Shown here: positions 46,647 to 55,607 of the stretch, piece after piece | Layout: the number at the start of each line of letters is the position of its first letter | Position numbering within the stretch: the stretch's first letter is position 1 | Origin: Rhizobium leguminosarum bv. viciae USDA 2370 | GTDB lineage: Bacteria; Pseudomonadota; Alphaproteobacteria; Rhizobiales; Rhizobiaceae | Length of the DNA: 64,000 bases | Reading direction: 5' to 3' | Assembly (NCBI RefSeq): GCF_002008365.1 | Contig: NZ_MRDL01000046.1 | Coordinates: forward strand, 226,035-290,034 | The notes under the pieces: model-generated | The model's input: the letters and a program-made list of their open reading frames with translations, nothing else | Database searches by the model: none | What the model was told of the DNA's origin: nothing | Made by a program: the position numbers and the translations under genes

Positions 46647-46736
46647 AGCCTATGGACGTCGAAGTTTCCGCGTCTAGATGATGATCGGTTGTGGATAGCG
46701 TTTGATCAATTGCCTGTCTCCCCGCGGAACAATTCG

Positions 46737-47591
46737 ATGCAAATCACAAAGCTTGCTTTCGGACTTTTGCTCATCGCCATCGTGCAGCTCAATCCTGCGG
46801 CTCACGCTGACGAGTTGGTGCGATTTGACAGCGCAGTCGTAAAGCCAAGTCCATTCCTGGAACGCAAGGCCAGGGAACAAGGTGTCACTCTCCCGCAGGC
46901 CCAAACCACGCACTTGCTGGGATATCTGAGCCGACCAGAGGGAGATGGTCCATTTCCGGCCGTCGTTGTCATGCACGGTTGCGGAGGTATTCGGCCGAAC
47001 ACCAAGACCTACTGGCCGCAACGGTTGACCTCATGGGGATATGTCGTGCTTGTGGTTGACAGCTTCACGACCCGCAACATCGACAACACCTGCGAGCGCT
47101 ATCTTCCCGATCGGGTCTTCGATGCCTACGGGGCTCTCGATTTCCTATCGACATTCACCTTCGTTGATGCCCGACGGGTAGGGCTGATGGGCTTCTCGGC
47201 TGGTGGAATCGCAACACTGGAAGCCACGAAATCCGAAGGCAACGAGCAGTTCATGGATCGAAAGTTCAAGGCTGCAGTCGCCTACTATCCGGTTTGCGCT
47301 CCCCATGAGGGCGATGCGACGGTGCCAACTTTGATCCTAAATGGCGAATTGGACGATTGGAGCCCCGCCGAAAGGTGTCGGCAGAGGGTTTCTCACCTGA
47401 GTGGCAAAGGTCCGCCAATCGAACTCAACGTCTATCCGGGCGCATACCATGATTTCGATTCCCCGTACGTTGCGGTGGCAAAGACGGCATTCGGACATCG
47501 GGAAGAATATAATGCGACGGCGGCCGCACAGTCCTTTAGCAGCGTTCGAGCATTCCTGAGCAAGTACCTCTCTAGAGCCTTTCCGGGTTAG
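46737..47591 (+). CDS. Exported dienelactone-hydrolase-family protein
   Basis: A 284-residue alpha/beta hydrolase. Signal peptide 1-21 (LAFGLLLIAIVQLNPAAHA). The oxyanion region is PAVVVMHGCGGIRPNTK, the nucleophile elbow GLMGFSAGG, the acid in LILNGELDDWSP and the His in YPGAYHDFDSP, matching DLH proteins with a Ser nucleophile instead of Cys. The ATG at 46737 gives the signal peptide. Its last six codons and stop lie inside a 277-bp inverted-repeat element, so the original C terminus was probably replaced. Confidence 0.83.
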   Translation: MQITKLAFGLLLIAIVQLNPAAHADELVRFDSAVVKPSPFLERKAREQGVTLPQAQTTHLLGYLSRPEGDGPFPAVVVMHGCGGIRPNTKTYWPQRLTSWGYVVLVVDSFTTRNIDNTCERYLPDRVFDAYGALDFLSTFTFVDARRVGLMGFSAGGIATLEATKSEGNEQFMDRKFKAAVAYYPVCAPHEGDATVPTLILNGELDDWSPAERCRQRVSHLSGKGPPIELNVYPGAYHDFDSPYVAVAKTAFGHREEYNATAAAQSFSSVRAFLSKYLSRAFPG

Positions 47592-47847
47592 ATTGAAGCA
47601 TTCTGCCGGAGCAGGTTTTCGTCAGGGCAAAGGCGATTGGCGACGGGCATACCCCAAGGTACGTCCGAGCCGATCGCCTTTGATCCTGGCGGAAAGATGC
47701 CCGGCCCTTCGGGTTGGCTGAAACGGGCCGCCTGATCGACCGGCCGGCTTGGCCGTAGAACTGGGCTACGACGCGCGCCGGCCGGTCGACCATCCGACTC
47801 CGTTTGAGCCAACAGAATGCTGCAATCTAACCCGGAAAGGCTCTAGA
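47571..47847. mobile_element. 277-bp MITE/RIME-like element with 35-bp terminal inverted repeats
   Basis: The outer 35 bases at each end (47571-47605 and 47813-47847) are inverted copies matching at 34 of 35 positions, both beginning TCTAGAGCCTTTCCGG. The 207-bp interior has further short palindromes (GGCCGG-rich) and no coding frame. Size, ends and intergenic position fit non-autonomous rhizobial elements of the RIME/MITE type. The left arm overlaps the 3' end of the hydrolase gene. I could not define a target-site duplication. Confidence 0.8.
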
Positions 47848-47937
47848 TGAAGCCCGCCAGCGTCAGGCTCGCCAAGAGCGGTCCCAGATGAGGAGCGCCC
47901 CCCATCTGGCCGGACACGGACGCGCCACGACTTCTCA

Positions 47938-48987
47938 TCAGGTTGCTTCGAGCACCATGTTGAGCGGGGTCTGGGCTGCGCGCCGGACATGTGTGAACCC
48001 GCCTGACCGGATCACCTCCGTCAATCGCTTCTCTCCCGCCTGGGCGCCGAGCGCGAGTCCTGTCTCCTGCGCCAGGGAGGTGGGAACGCAGATCATCGTC
48101 GAGGCCGAGTAGTAGAGCCGCCCGACCGGGTTGATGTTGTCTTCGAGTGTATCCCCGGCCGTGGGCTCGACCACCATCCACGTGCCACCCTGCTTCAGCG
48201 CCTTTCTGATGTGCGCCGCCGCGGTCTTGGGGTCGCCCATGTCGTGCAGGCAGTCGAAGCAGGTGATCAGATCGAAGTCGCTTCCGTCGAAGTCCTGCGC
48301 CCGGCCCACCTTGAAATGCACGTTCGCCAGGCCATCTGCCCGGGCGTGGGCAGTCGCGGCCGCAATCGAATCCGCATGGAAGTCGTAGCCGATGAACCGG
48401 GAATTGGGGAAAGCCTGCGCCATGAGGATCGTCGACAGCCCATGTCCGCACCCCACGTCGGCCACAGTCGCGCCCGCCTTTAATCTGTCGACGACGCCAT
48501 CGAGCGCAGGCAGCCAGTCCTGCACGAGGGCGTTCACATAGCCGGGCCGGAACAGCCTCGCCACGGCGCAGAACATGCAGCCGGCCTGATCCCCCCAAGC
48601 CACGCCTCGACCGGTCTTGAAGGCAGACTGCACCTTCGGCTGGTTTTCGACCATCGCGGCAGCCGTATCGAACGCACCGATCAGGTTGACCGGGCTGTCG
48701 GGTTCAGCAAACACGTAGGCCTGCTCGGGCGTGAGCGAGAACCGGCCATTCTCGTAATGCACATAGCCCGAAGCCGCCTGCGCTGCCAGCCACTCGCGCA
48801 CATAACGCGGCGCGCATCCCGCGGCCTCGGCGAGATCGTCGGCAGTCGCGGGTCCGATATCCCTGAGGGTCTTGTAGAGGTCGAGCGCGTCTCCGATCCG
48901 CACCAGCGGCACGCTGACTGCACCGCCAAGGTCGCCAAGGATGCGGCCCACGAGCTCATTGAGCGTTGTTTCGTTGAGTTGGGTCAT
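47938..48987 (-). CDS. SAM-dependent methyltransferase with N-terminal winged helix
   Basis: A 349-residue class I methyltransferase. The N-terminal 90 residues form a winged-helix dimerisation part (ATADDLAEAAGCAPRYVREW). The Rossmann domain has ATVADVGCGHGLSTILMAQA (SAM loop), FIGYDFHADSI, and LITCFDCLHDMGDP. It resembles the Rv2258c-like family often annotated as generic methyltransferases. AGGAGGAA precedes the ATG. Substrate unknown. It reads toward the inverted-repeat element. Confidence 0.85.
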   Translation of the reverse strand: MTQLNETTLNELVGRILGDLGGAVSVPLVRIGDALDLYKTLRDIGPATADDLAEAAGCAPRYVREWLAAQAASGYVHYENGRFSLTPEQAYVFAEPDSPVNLIGAFDTAAAMVENQPKVQSAFKTGRGVAWGDQAGCMFCAVARLFRPGYVNALVQDWLPALDGVVDRLKAGATVADVGCGHGLSTILMAQAFPNSRFIGYDFHADSIAAATAHARADGLANVHFKVGRAQDFDGSDFDLITCFDCLHDMGDPKTAAAHIRKALKQGGTWMVVEPTAGDTLEDNINPVGRLYYSASTMICVPTSLAQETGLALGAQAGEKRLTEVIRSGGFTHVRRAAQTPLNMVLEAT

Positions 48988-49143
48988 GTCGGATTCCTCC
49001 TGATTGACGGGCGGCCTGTTGCCGATCGCGGTTCAAGGATGAGACGCCTCGCGCCTGACGGCATGAGACAGCTGTCCCGCGCAGCTGCGGATTCAGGCCC
49101 GGCAAAGGGGCGTTTGTCCCAAAGATGTCGGCGATGCAGCTCG

Positions 49144-50202
49144 CTACCTGGAAAGCGCCATGACGATCGCCTGCGAACGGTTATGCACGCCGAGCTTGCT
49201 GAAAATCACCGACAGCTGGTTGCGCACGGTCTTCACGCTCTTGCCAAGGCGGGCTGCAATCGCGCGATTGTCGAGCCCCTCCGCGACGAGGTCGAGAAGC
49301 GCCGCCTCGGCGGGTGTCAGACCGGCGTCGCGAACTGCGCGCGGTCGCACCGGTCGATCCTGCCCGAGGAAGGTTGCAAGTTCGGCATGGAAGACGGCCC
49401 AGGCCGGTTCGTCTGGCAAGAGCACATGGTTCTTGCTCTCGAGCGGTATGAAGCGTGCTCCGGGAATCGCGGCAGCAAGCTTGCAGCCTTGGTCGAACGG
49501 CACGCGCATATCGCCGCGGCTATGCGCAACCAAAGTCGGGACGCGAAGTGTCGTCGCCAGATCAAGCACATCGAGCCCCTGCATCTGCCAGAGCAGTTGC
49601 GCGGCAACGTCGGGTGCTGCCGTCACACGCTCCAGATCGCCCCACCAGCGATGCTGTTCGGGTGTCCCGTCCGGAATGAAAAGGTTGGTAAAAAACCGAC
49701 AGAACGCCGGATTGTCGCGGCCCCAACCGATGCGGATGAGGTTGACGAGCGTCTCGGCCTCCAAGCGCTCGGGCTCGGTCTGCGCGCGTGCCCGCGCACC
49801 CTGACTATAGGCATTCAGGAGCACCAGATGTGACACCCGCTCGGGATGTCTCAGGGCGAATGCGATACTGAGGGCGCCGCCTTGCGAAAGACCGAGGAGG
49901 ACGAAACGCGGTTCCTCGATGGAGGCTGCCACGGCATCCAGGTCCGCGTGCCACGCTTCAACCGAAAGATCGGCGACATGCCGGTCCGATAGGCCGCAGC
50001 CGCGCGGATCGTAGCGCACAAACCGGTTGCCGGCCGAGAGCGCCTGCAGCCATGGCCGCCAGACCGGGCTCTCGACATCATAGTCGACATGACTAAGCCA
50101 GTGAGCCGCCCGCAGGATCACTTGTCCCGTCCCGCACGATGCGACGGCTATCCGGGTGCCGTCGGCGGAGGCGCAGAACCGTATGGTCTGGCTGAGTTTC
50201 AT
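49144..50202 (-). CDS. Alpha/beta hydrolase fused to a LuxR-type HTH
   Basis: A 352-residue protein. Residues about 1-270 form an alpha/beta hydrolase with nucleophile motif VLLGLSQGGALSIAFAL, strand VRYDPRGCGLSD, and catalytic His in ESKNHVLLPDEPAW. Residues about 285-350 form a LuxR/GerE HTH (GLTPAEAALLDLVAEGL, NRAIAARLGKSVKTVRNQL). A hydrolase as the sensory part of a regulator suggests a ligand that is bound or hydrolysed, such as an ester or lactone. No clear ribosome site precedes the ATG. Confidence 0.85.
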   Translation of the reverse strand: MKLSQTIRFCASADGTRIAVASCGTGQVILRAAHWLSHVDYDVESPVWRPWLQALSAGNRFVRYDPRGCGLSDRHVADLSVEAWHADLDAVAASIEEPRFVLLGLSQGGALSIAFALRHPERVSHLVLLNAYSQGARARAQTEPERLEAETLVNLIRIGWGRDNPAFCRFFTNLFIPDGTPEQHRWWGDLERVTAAPDVAAQLLWQMQGLDVLDLATTLRVPTLVAHSRGDMRVPFDQGCKLAAAIPGARFIPLESKNHVLLPDEPAWAVFHAELATFLGQDRPVRPRAVRDAGLTPAEAALLDLVAEGLDNRAIAARLGKSVKTVRNQLSVIFSKLGVHNRSQAIVMALSR

Positions 50203-50348
50203 CGGTCAAGATTAGCGCATCGAGAGGTTGCGCAACAGGTCCGTCCCGACGAACTTCGCGCCATGACGGACGTGCGGTCAATGTTGCCAACCCGGCGACC
50301 CTTGCCTTCGAGACCGTGTCTTGCGCTCCTGCGCAGCCAGCCTAGGCC

Positions 50349-51122
50349 TCAGGCGACGGACCATCCACCGTCCACCAGCAGGTTCGCGCCGGTGATGAGG
50401 CTCGCAGCCGGCGATGCTAGGAAGACCACGGCACCCACCACATCATCGGTTTCACCGATCCGGCCGAGTGGAATGTGACCAAGCGTCGCTTTGTGATTGT
50501 CGGCATCGGATAGAAATGGTGCTGTACCATCGGTGTGAATGAATGTCGGCGATACGGTATTTACGGTGACATTATAGGGTGCCCATTCGGCTGCAAGGCA
50601 GCGCGTGAGGTGATTAATTGCCGCCTTGCTCATGCAATAGATTGCCTCGCCGCGCAGTGCCACGGTACCGGCCTGTGAGCTGATGTTGATGATCCGGCCC
50701 CCATTGCGCTTGATCATGTGACGCCCAACTGCCTGCGTCATCAGAAAAGTGCCCTTGATGTTGACATCGAGTGTCTCGTCAAGGTCCTTCTCCTCAACGA
50801 GTTCCGCGAGATTGCCCGGAGCCACGCCGACGTTGTTGACGAGGACGTCGATCCGACCGAACGTCGTAAGCGCCGCGTCGACGGCTTGTGCGATATGGGC
50901 CTTGTTGGGAATGTCCAGTTCAACAGGGAGGACTTTTCGTCCCGCCCCCTCGAGTTCGGCAACCAGACCCGCCGACGCTGCGACATCGCGGACCCCTAAG
51001 ACAATATCGGAGCCTGCTCTGGCACAGGCAAGCGCGCAAGCTCGACCGATGCCACGGCTCGCTCCCGTCACCAAAGTCACCTTGCCCTCAAGGCTGAAGT
51101 CCGGCGCATTCTTCTGCATCAT
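50349..51122 (-). CDS. SDR-family oxidoreductase
   Basis: A 257-residue classical short-chain dehydrogenase: TGASRGIGRACALACARAG cofactor loop, NNVGVAPGN, catalytic Ser in IINISSQAG and Tyr/Lys in YCMSKAAINH, ending ITGANLLVDGGWSVA. It resembles 3-oxoacyl-ACP reductase/gluconate 5-dehydrogenase-like SDRs; the substrate is not determinable. A GGGAGG site suits the second Met at 51119 slightly better than the first at 51122. Confidence 0.87.
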   Translation of the reverse strand: MMQKNAPDFSLEGKVTLVTGASRGIGRACALACARAGSDIVLGVRDVAASAGLVAELEGAGRKVLPVELDIPNKAHIAQAVDAALTTFGRIDVLVNNVGVAPGNLAELVEEKDLDETLDVNIKGTFLMTQAVGRHMIKRNGGRIINISSQAGTVALRGEAIYCMSKAAINHLTRCLAAEWAPYNVTVNTVSPTFIHTDGTAPFLSDADNHKATLGHIPLGRIGETDDVVGAVVFLASPAASLITGANLLVDGGWSVA

Positions 51123-51197
51123 GATGCCTCCCCTCGATGAAGCTCATTTATGGCAGTGTCGGCGTGCGGATGCCAGATATTCTCAACGTGCTGAGGA

Positions 51198-51214
51198 GCG
51201 TCCCTTCGGGACGC
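51198..51214. other. Short hairpin between divergent genes
   Basis: GCGTCCC-TTC-GGGACGC lies in the 219-bp gap between the SDR and the adenylate cyclase. It has no U run. Nothing else is recognised in the gap. Confidence 0.35.
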
Positions 51215-51341
51215 GTGAGGTCTGCTTCGGCTCTGGGCCGGATAGCACCACAAGCAGACCTGCCGTTTTGGCGGTGTGCTAGTTGCAGCGCTTCGATGGG
51301 TGTAGACTGCCGCTACTATTGCATGTTCATGCAAGGCAACG

Positions 51342-53273
51342 ATGATGGGCACCCCCGCGCTCGACCGAAAGCTGCTCGCGATCCTTGCGGCGGATATGGT
51401 CGGCTACTCGAAGGCGATGGAGGCCGATGAGGCCGGCACCATCAAGCGACTGAAGGCCATCCGCGCCGAACTGATCAATCCCGCCATCTCCCAGCGCCAT
51501 GGCACAATTATCAAGCTGATGGGCGACGGCGCGCTCGTCTCCTTCGATAGCGTGGTTGATGCGGTTGCCTGCGCCGCGGAGTTTCAGAATGTCGTGGCGG
51601 CGCGCAACGCCGACCTACCGGAGCCTGAGCGCATCGTATTTCGCGTCGGGATCAATCTGGGCGATGTGGCCTTGGTGGATGGCGATGTCTATGGGGATGG
51701 GGTGAATGTCGCCGCGCGGCTGGAGCATTTGGCCGAGCCGGGCGGCGTGGTGGTGTCGGGCACGGCATACGATCATCTCCAGGGCAAACTCGACTGGCCG
51801 CTCGATTTCGCCGGCGAGCAGCAGGTCAAGAACATCAGCCGCCCGGTACGGATGTATCGGCTGAGGCTCGACGGCAAACGGGCGCGTCGGCCCCTTCTCA
51901 AAATGATACCGCGCTGGGCCAAGGCGGCTGCAGCGGCGATCGTGGCGCTGGCTCTGGCGGGCGGCGGGGTCTGGTGGTTCTCGCAGCCCGAACCTTTGAG
52001 CGGCAAGCCGTCGGTGGCGGTGCTGCCCTTCGACAATTATGGCGGCGACGAGGCTAGCGGGCGTCTGGCCGATGGCCTGACCGAGGACGTCATCACCGAC
52101 CTCGCGCGGTTTCCCGAATTCGAGGTGGTGGCGCGGAATTCGACGGACGTTTATAAAGGCAAGCCCGTGGATGCCCGCCAGGTCGCAAGCGCGCTCCATG
52201 TCGGCTTTGTTCTGGAAGGCTCGATCCAGCGGCAGAGTGGCCGGGTACGGATCACAGCACAGTTGATCGACGCAAAAACCGGCCACCATCTTTGGTCGGA
52301 GAATTGGGACCGGCCCGCTGAGGATGTGTTCGCCGTTCAGACAGAAATCGCAGAGCAGGTCGCCAACCGCCTCGGCGGCGGAGTGGGACTGATTCAAGAG
52401 GCCGGGCGGGCGGCAGCCAAACGCAAACGGCCTGAAAACCTGAATGCCTATGATTACTATCTGCTCGGGTCCGAGAAGATTGAAAAGCTCACCAAGGCTG
52501 ATGACGAGGAGGCCATCACCTTGCTCAACCGCGCCGTCGAGCTCGACCCGGGGCTGGCCCGGGCCTGGGTCGAACTTTACCATGCTCATGATCTGATGGG
52601 CGTGTTTGGCGTCGATCCCGAGAGCAACCGCAAGGTGGCCGCCGATGTGGCCGAACGCGCGGTGCGGCTTGATCCGAGCGACGCTGAAGCCCATGCGGTG
52701 TTTGGTATGAGCCTTGCCAATAAGGGCGATATGGGCCGCGGCAAGTCCGAATTCGAGACGGCCCTTCGCCTGGCTCCGGGTTCGTCCGAAATCCTGACCT
52801 TTTACAGCGGCTATGCAGCACGCTTCGGTGAACCAGAACGCGGTGCTCAAATGGTCGACAAGGTCATGCGGCTCGACCCGAACTATCCGATGTGGGCGTC
52901 CAACTTCTTCGCACCTGCCTATTTTATGGCGGGGCGGTATGAGGACGCGGTGACGATGCTGGAGCGCATGACGCCTGACAACTACCAAAGGTGGACTTGG
53001 GTGGTGCGCAGCAGCTCGCTTGCGGCACTGGGTCGAACCGATGAGGCGCATGCTTCAGCTATGGAAACTCTCAAGCAGCACCCCGAGGTGAGTGTCGAGA
53101 GCATGATCAGTGAACCCGGCCTAAGCACAATCGAGCGCAATCGATTCATAGAGACAATGCCGCTCGCTGGCTTCCCGGCATGCGCCAAGCCCGAGGCGCT
53201 GGCGAACCTCGCCAAACCTGTGCGACTGCCGGAATGCGAGGCGGAGAAGGCCAAACCCCTCGGGCAGCCATAG
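51342..53273 (+). CDS. Class III adenylate/guanylate cyclase with TolB-like and TPR domains
   Basis: A 643-residue protein. Residues about 8-175 form a class III cyclase with metal-binding Asp in LAADMVGYSKAM, the KLMGDGALVSF loop, RVGINLGDV and the transition-state pair GDGVNVAARLEHL. A membrane helix lies at about 195-213 (AAAAIVALALAGGGVWWFS). A TolB-like domain (about 220-340, SVAVLPFDNYGGDE) and TPR repeats to the C terminus follow. The catalytic domain faces the cytoplasm and the TolB/TPR part the periplasm. This is a common rhizobial cyclase layout. AAGG precedes the ATG. Confidence 0.9.
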   Translation: MMGTPALDRKLLAILAADMVGYSKAMEADEAGTIKRLKAIRAELINPAISQRHGTIIKLMGDGALVSFDSVVDAVACAAEFQNVVAARNADLPEPERIVFRVGINLGDVALVDGDVYGDGVNVAARLEHLAEPGGVVVSGTAYDHLQGKLDWPLDFAGEQQVKNISRPVRMYRLRLDGKRARRPLLKMIPRWAKAAAAAIVALALAGGGVWWFSQPEPLSGKPSVAVLPFDNYGGDEASGRLADGLTEDVITDLARFPEFEVVARNSTDVYKGKPVDARQVASALHVGFVLEGSIQRQSGRVRITAQLIDAKTGHHLWSENWDRPAEDVFAVQTEIAEQVANRLGGGVGLIQEAGRAAAKRKRPENLNAYDYYLLGSEKIEKLTKADDEEAITLLNRAVELDPGLARAWVELYHAHDLMGVFGVDPESNRKVAADVAERAVRLDPSDAEAHAVFGMSLANKGDMGRGKSEFETALRLAPGSSEILTFYSGYAARFGEPERGAQMVDKVMRLDPNYPMWASNFFAPAYFMAGRYEDAVTMLERMTPDNYQRWTWVVRSSSLAALGRTDEAHASAMETLKQHPEVSVESMISEPGLSTIERNRFIETMPLAGFPACAKPEALANLAKPVRLPECEAEKAKPLGQP

Positions 53274-53405
53274 AACAGCCCTGTGCAACGCGCGCGCCAT
53301 ATAAGAGGCCTTCTCTCGGCACGCTTTCTCAGCGACTTCCCCCGAACGAGCCTTCAACTGGACCAACCATTCATCTGGGATCAGTAGCCATGGAACGCGC
53401 AAAAC

Positions 53406-53990
53406 CTACTCGTTGCGAAGATCGACTGCGTCAGAGGGAGCTTTGATCCGATCTCGCTTCGTCTCGAAGATTTCCGTCATCACGGGGAAGCCGGTTGGGG
53501 TGGCTCCAACGAACTGGCGGGTGGTTTTGATGATTTTTGAAGTTGCTGTAGAAATCACGACTTCTGATTTGGCGTTATAGCCATTTCTTGCCCAGTCCAC
53601 CTGAAAAACCTTCACCGGCACAGCGCCATAGAGGCTGTCGGAAGCGTTCGAGCAATGCCGGAAAACTGCTCCGATACCATCTACAGTCTTGCGTAGCCCA
53701 CGGTGTCGCAAATGCCATCTACCGAGCCCCTGTCGATCATAAGCGAAATCACCAATGAAGACTCGAATTTCGAGCAGGTCAAAAGCGCCCGTCGGCTGAA
53801 CGCCGTAAAGCCGGTACGCGAAATTGCCTCCAAAGGTGCGCTCATAAGAACGGTTGACGAAATCACATGAAGGGTCTTCGTCTGGGAGACGGTCGAGCAA
53901 GCCGAAAGACCTACGATCTTCTTGTGCGGCGGACTGCGATACGACCGACAAAATCACTGGGAGAATTAAAGCAACGATGCCGACGCGCAT
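53406..53990 (-). CDS. Secreted protein of unknown function
   Basis: A 194-residue protein with a signal peptide (VGIVALILPVILSVVSQSAAQ). The mature part has two Cys (PSCDFVNRSYERTF; VFRHCSNASDS) that could pair, and is rich in beta-type segments (LLEIRVFIGDFAYD, VKVFQVDWARNGYN). No family is recognised. The ATG at 53990 has AAGG six bases upstream and gives the cleaner signal peptide; GTG at 54002 is also possible. Confidence 0.65.
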   Translation of the reverse strand: MRVGIVALILPVILSVVSQSAAQEDRRSFGLLDRLPDEDPSCDFVNRSYERTFGGNFAYRLYGVQPTGAFDLLEIRVFIGDFAYDRQGLGRWHLRHRGLRKTVDGIGAVFRHCSNASDSLYGAVPVKVFQVDWARNGYNAKSEVVISTATSKIIKTTRQFVGATPTGFPVMTEIFETKRDRIKAPSDAVDLRNE

Positions 53991-54002
53991 AGTGACCTTC
54001 AC

Positions 54003-54502
54003 TTATTTTTGGCATGGCGTTTCCGAGCCGCCAGGAGCGACATTACTCCATCCAGCTTGCTCATCATTCACCGCGTCAGGCGTTTAACAATGGAAGAGAG
54101 AAACCTTAAGTAGCTTGCACGGGACTGAATTCGGCAACCGGTTGCCGCGTCTTACTTCCGGTCACCACTTTGATCGTAGCCAAGATTGCAAGCGTCCATG
54201 GCGAACGAACTCCGCTGTCACAGGCGCAATTCGGGTCTCAAATTACTGAGCAATCCGCCACGTCGGAGTCTCAATCGGGAAGGTCGACTTTGGCCTCAAG
54301 CAGACAACAAACGCTCCAAAAGTGGACCTGTCGCCAAGGCTTAAAAGGCGTCGACCACGCTCGAACCTCGTGATCGCAGGTGGCCAAGAAGTGAGACAAT
54401 TTGCCCACTTAACTATGACCTAAAAGTAATTCATCCTCCAATCGACTCTTCAAAATTGCGGTTGTAATTGCTGTTTGAGTTTTGAAAATACAAGTTGAGT
54501 AT
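54003..54502. other. AT-richer gap at the edge of the polysaccharide island
   Basis: About 500 bases without a supported gene. The composition becomes clearly AT-richer from about 54.1 kb. A frame at 54170-54373 lacks a ribosome site and family similarity. It probably contains the island's left junction and the promoter of the polysaccharide genes. Confidence 0.5.
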
Positions 54503-55588
54503 ATGCATCACCTCGGCGAAGTTGTAATACGACGACAAAAAGAAAAGTTGATTGAAATTGTAAGGAAATTTGTAAGCCGGGGACAGCCTTACGTTTTAAT
54601 AAACTTCCCATCAAATAAAGATCCTGGCCATCATGCGAGTTGGCTTGGGTTGTCGATGGTATTGCGTGAAGTAACGGGGCGCCTCCCGGTGCTGACGAGC
54701 AACGCCGCGCAAAGTATAGATGAGATAAAGACAACACCAGGCGACGCTCCAATATTCATTTGCGGATGGACCGACTTTGGAGACGCGCAGACGGGCAGGG
54801 ATGATGTTCGCTACCGTTTGATGTGGAGATATCCGGATCGAACGATCATCCAGATGCCGCAAACGATTCATTTCGCAAACGAGTCCCTCAAGGAATATGC
54901 GAAACGTACGATCGGGAGGCATCGCAATTTTTTTTGCATGACGCGCGATGGTCAGAGTTTCGAGTTAGCGAAAGCCAACTTCGATTGTGATGTCGAGGCC
55001 GGCCCGGACACGGCATTCGGCATGGGACCGCTGAAACCGTTCGAAGCCGATCCTCTCCGGGTATTATATGTCATGCAGCCTCTCGGAGAGGGCGAGGTCG
55101 ATATAGCGAAAGCGCGAGCGATCGTAGACGGACCTCTTACCAATTGGATCAATGGTCCGAACAGTCTGTCGCGCATGCGCAAGTCGAGCGTCGTCAAGTC
55201 GGCGTTGCGGCATGGCTTTAGCCGCACAGCGATGATCGCCCAACATCGTCAGGATGTCGCGGCTCGATATGTCGATTACGGCGTGAAGATCCTGTCCGGC
55301 GCGCAACGGATCATCACCAACCATCTACACGGTCATATTCTCTGTCTTTTGCTGAATAAGCCGCATATCGCGGTTGCGAGGGACGGAAGCAATCTGCACG
55401 ACGTCATCGGTAGCCAGACTGGCGATAGCCCTCTGGTGGAGAAAGCGACAAATGCCAGTGAGCTCTTAGCAGCAATGTCTCGCCTGCCGTATGAGATGGG
55501 AGGAACTTGGTACAAGTCGAGTAAACCCATGAATCCAAGTCCCGCTATTCCCGCCCCCGATCTAATGCCTCAACCCTCCATAGTCTGA
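54503..55588 (+). CDS. Polysaccharide pyruvyl transferase-like protein
   Basis: About 361 residues of the polysaccharide pyruvyl transferase family (PssM/ExoV/CsaB type), which adds ketal pyruvate from PEP to surface sugars. Family segments are YVLINFPSNKDPGHHASWLG near the N terminus, TIIQMPQTIHF, FFCMTRDGQSFELAK, and the C-terminal ARYVDYGVKILSGAQRIITN with NHLHGHILCLLLNKP. Start is uncertain: ATG 54503 is preferred, TTG 54482 is possible. Codon use is AT-richer than the surroundings. The flippase gene follows after 19 nt. Confidence 0.83.
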   Translation: MHHLGEVVIRRQKEKLIEIVRKFVSRGQPYVLINFPSNKDPGHHASWLGLSMVLREVTGRLPVLTSNAAQSIDEIKTTPGDAPIFICGWTDFGDAQTGRDDVRYRLMWRYPDRTIIQMPQTIHFANESLKEYAKRTIGRHRNFFCMTRDGQSFELAKANFDCDVEAGPDTAFGMGPLKPFEADPLRVLYVMQPLGEGEVDIAKARAIVDGPLTNWINGPNSLSRMRKSSVVKSALRHGFSRTAMIAQHRQDVAARYVDYGVKILSGAQRIITNHLHGHILCLLLNKPHIAVARDGSNLHDVIGSQTGDSPLVEKATNASELLAAMSRLPYEMGGTWYKSSKPMNPSPAIPAPDLMPQPSIV

Positions 55589-55607
55589 TTCCCGGTAGGA
55601 GCTCACT

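Noticed and set aside
47843..48598. Second minus-strand frame overlapping the methyltransferase gene
   Set aside because: It is an out-of-frame shadow of the methyltransferase. Only the other frame has the SAM-binding motif and a ribosome site.
54170..54373. 67-codon frame in the gap before the polysaccharide genes
   Set aside because: No ribosome site, Ser/Gln-rich composition without known motif, and placed at a composition boundary.
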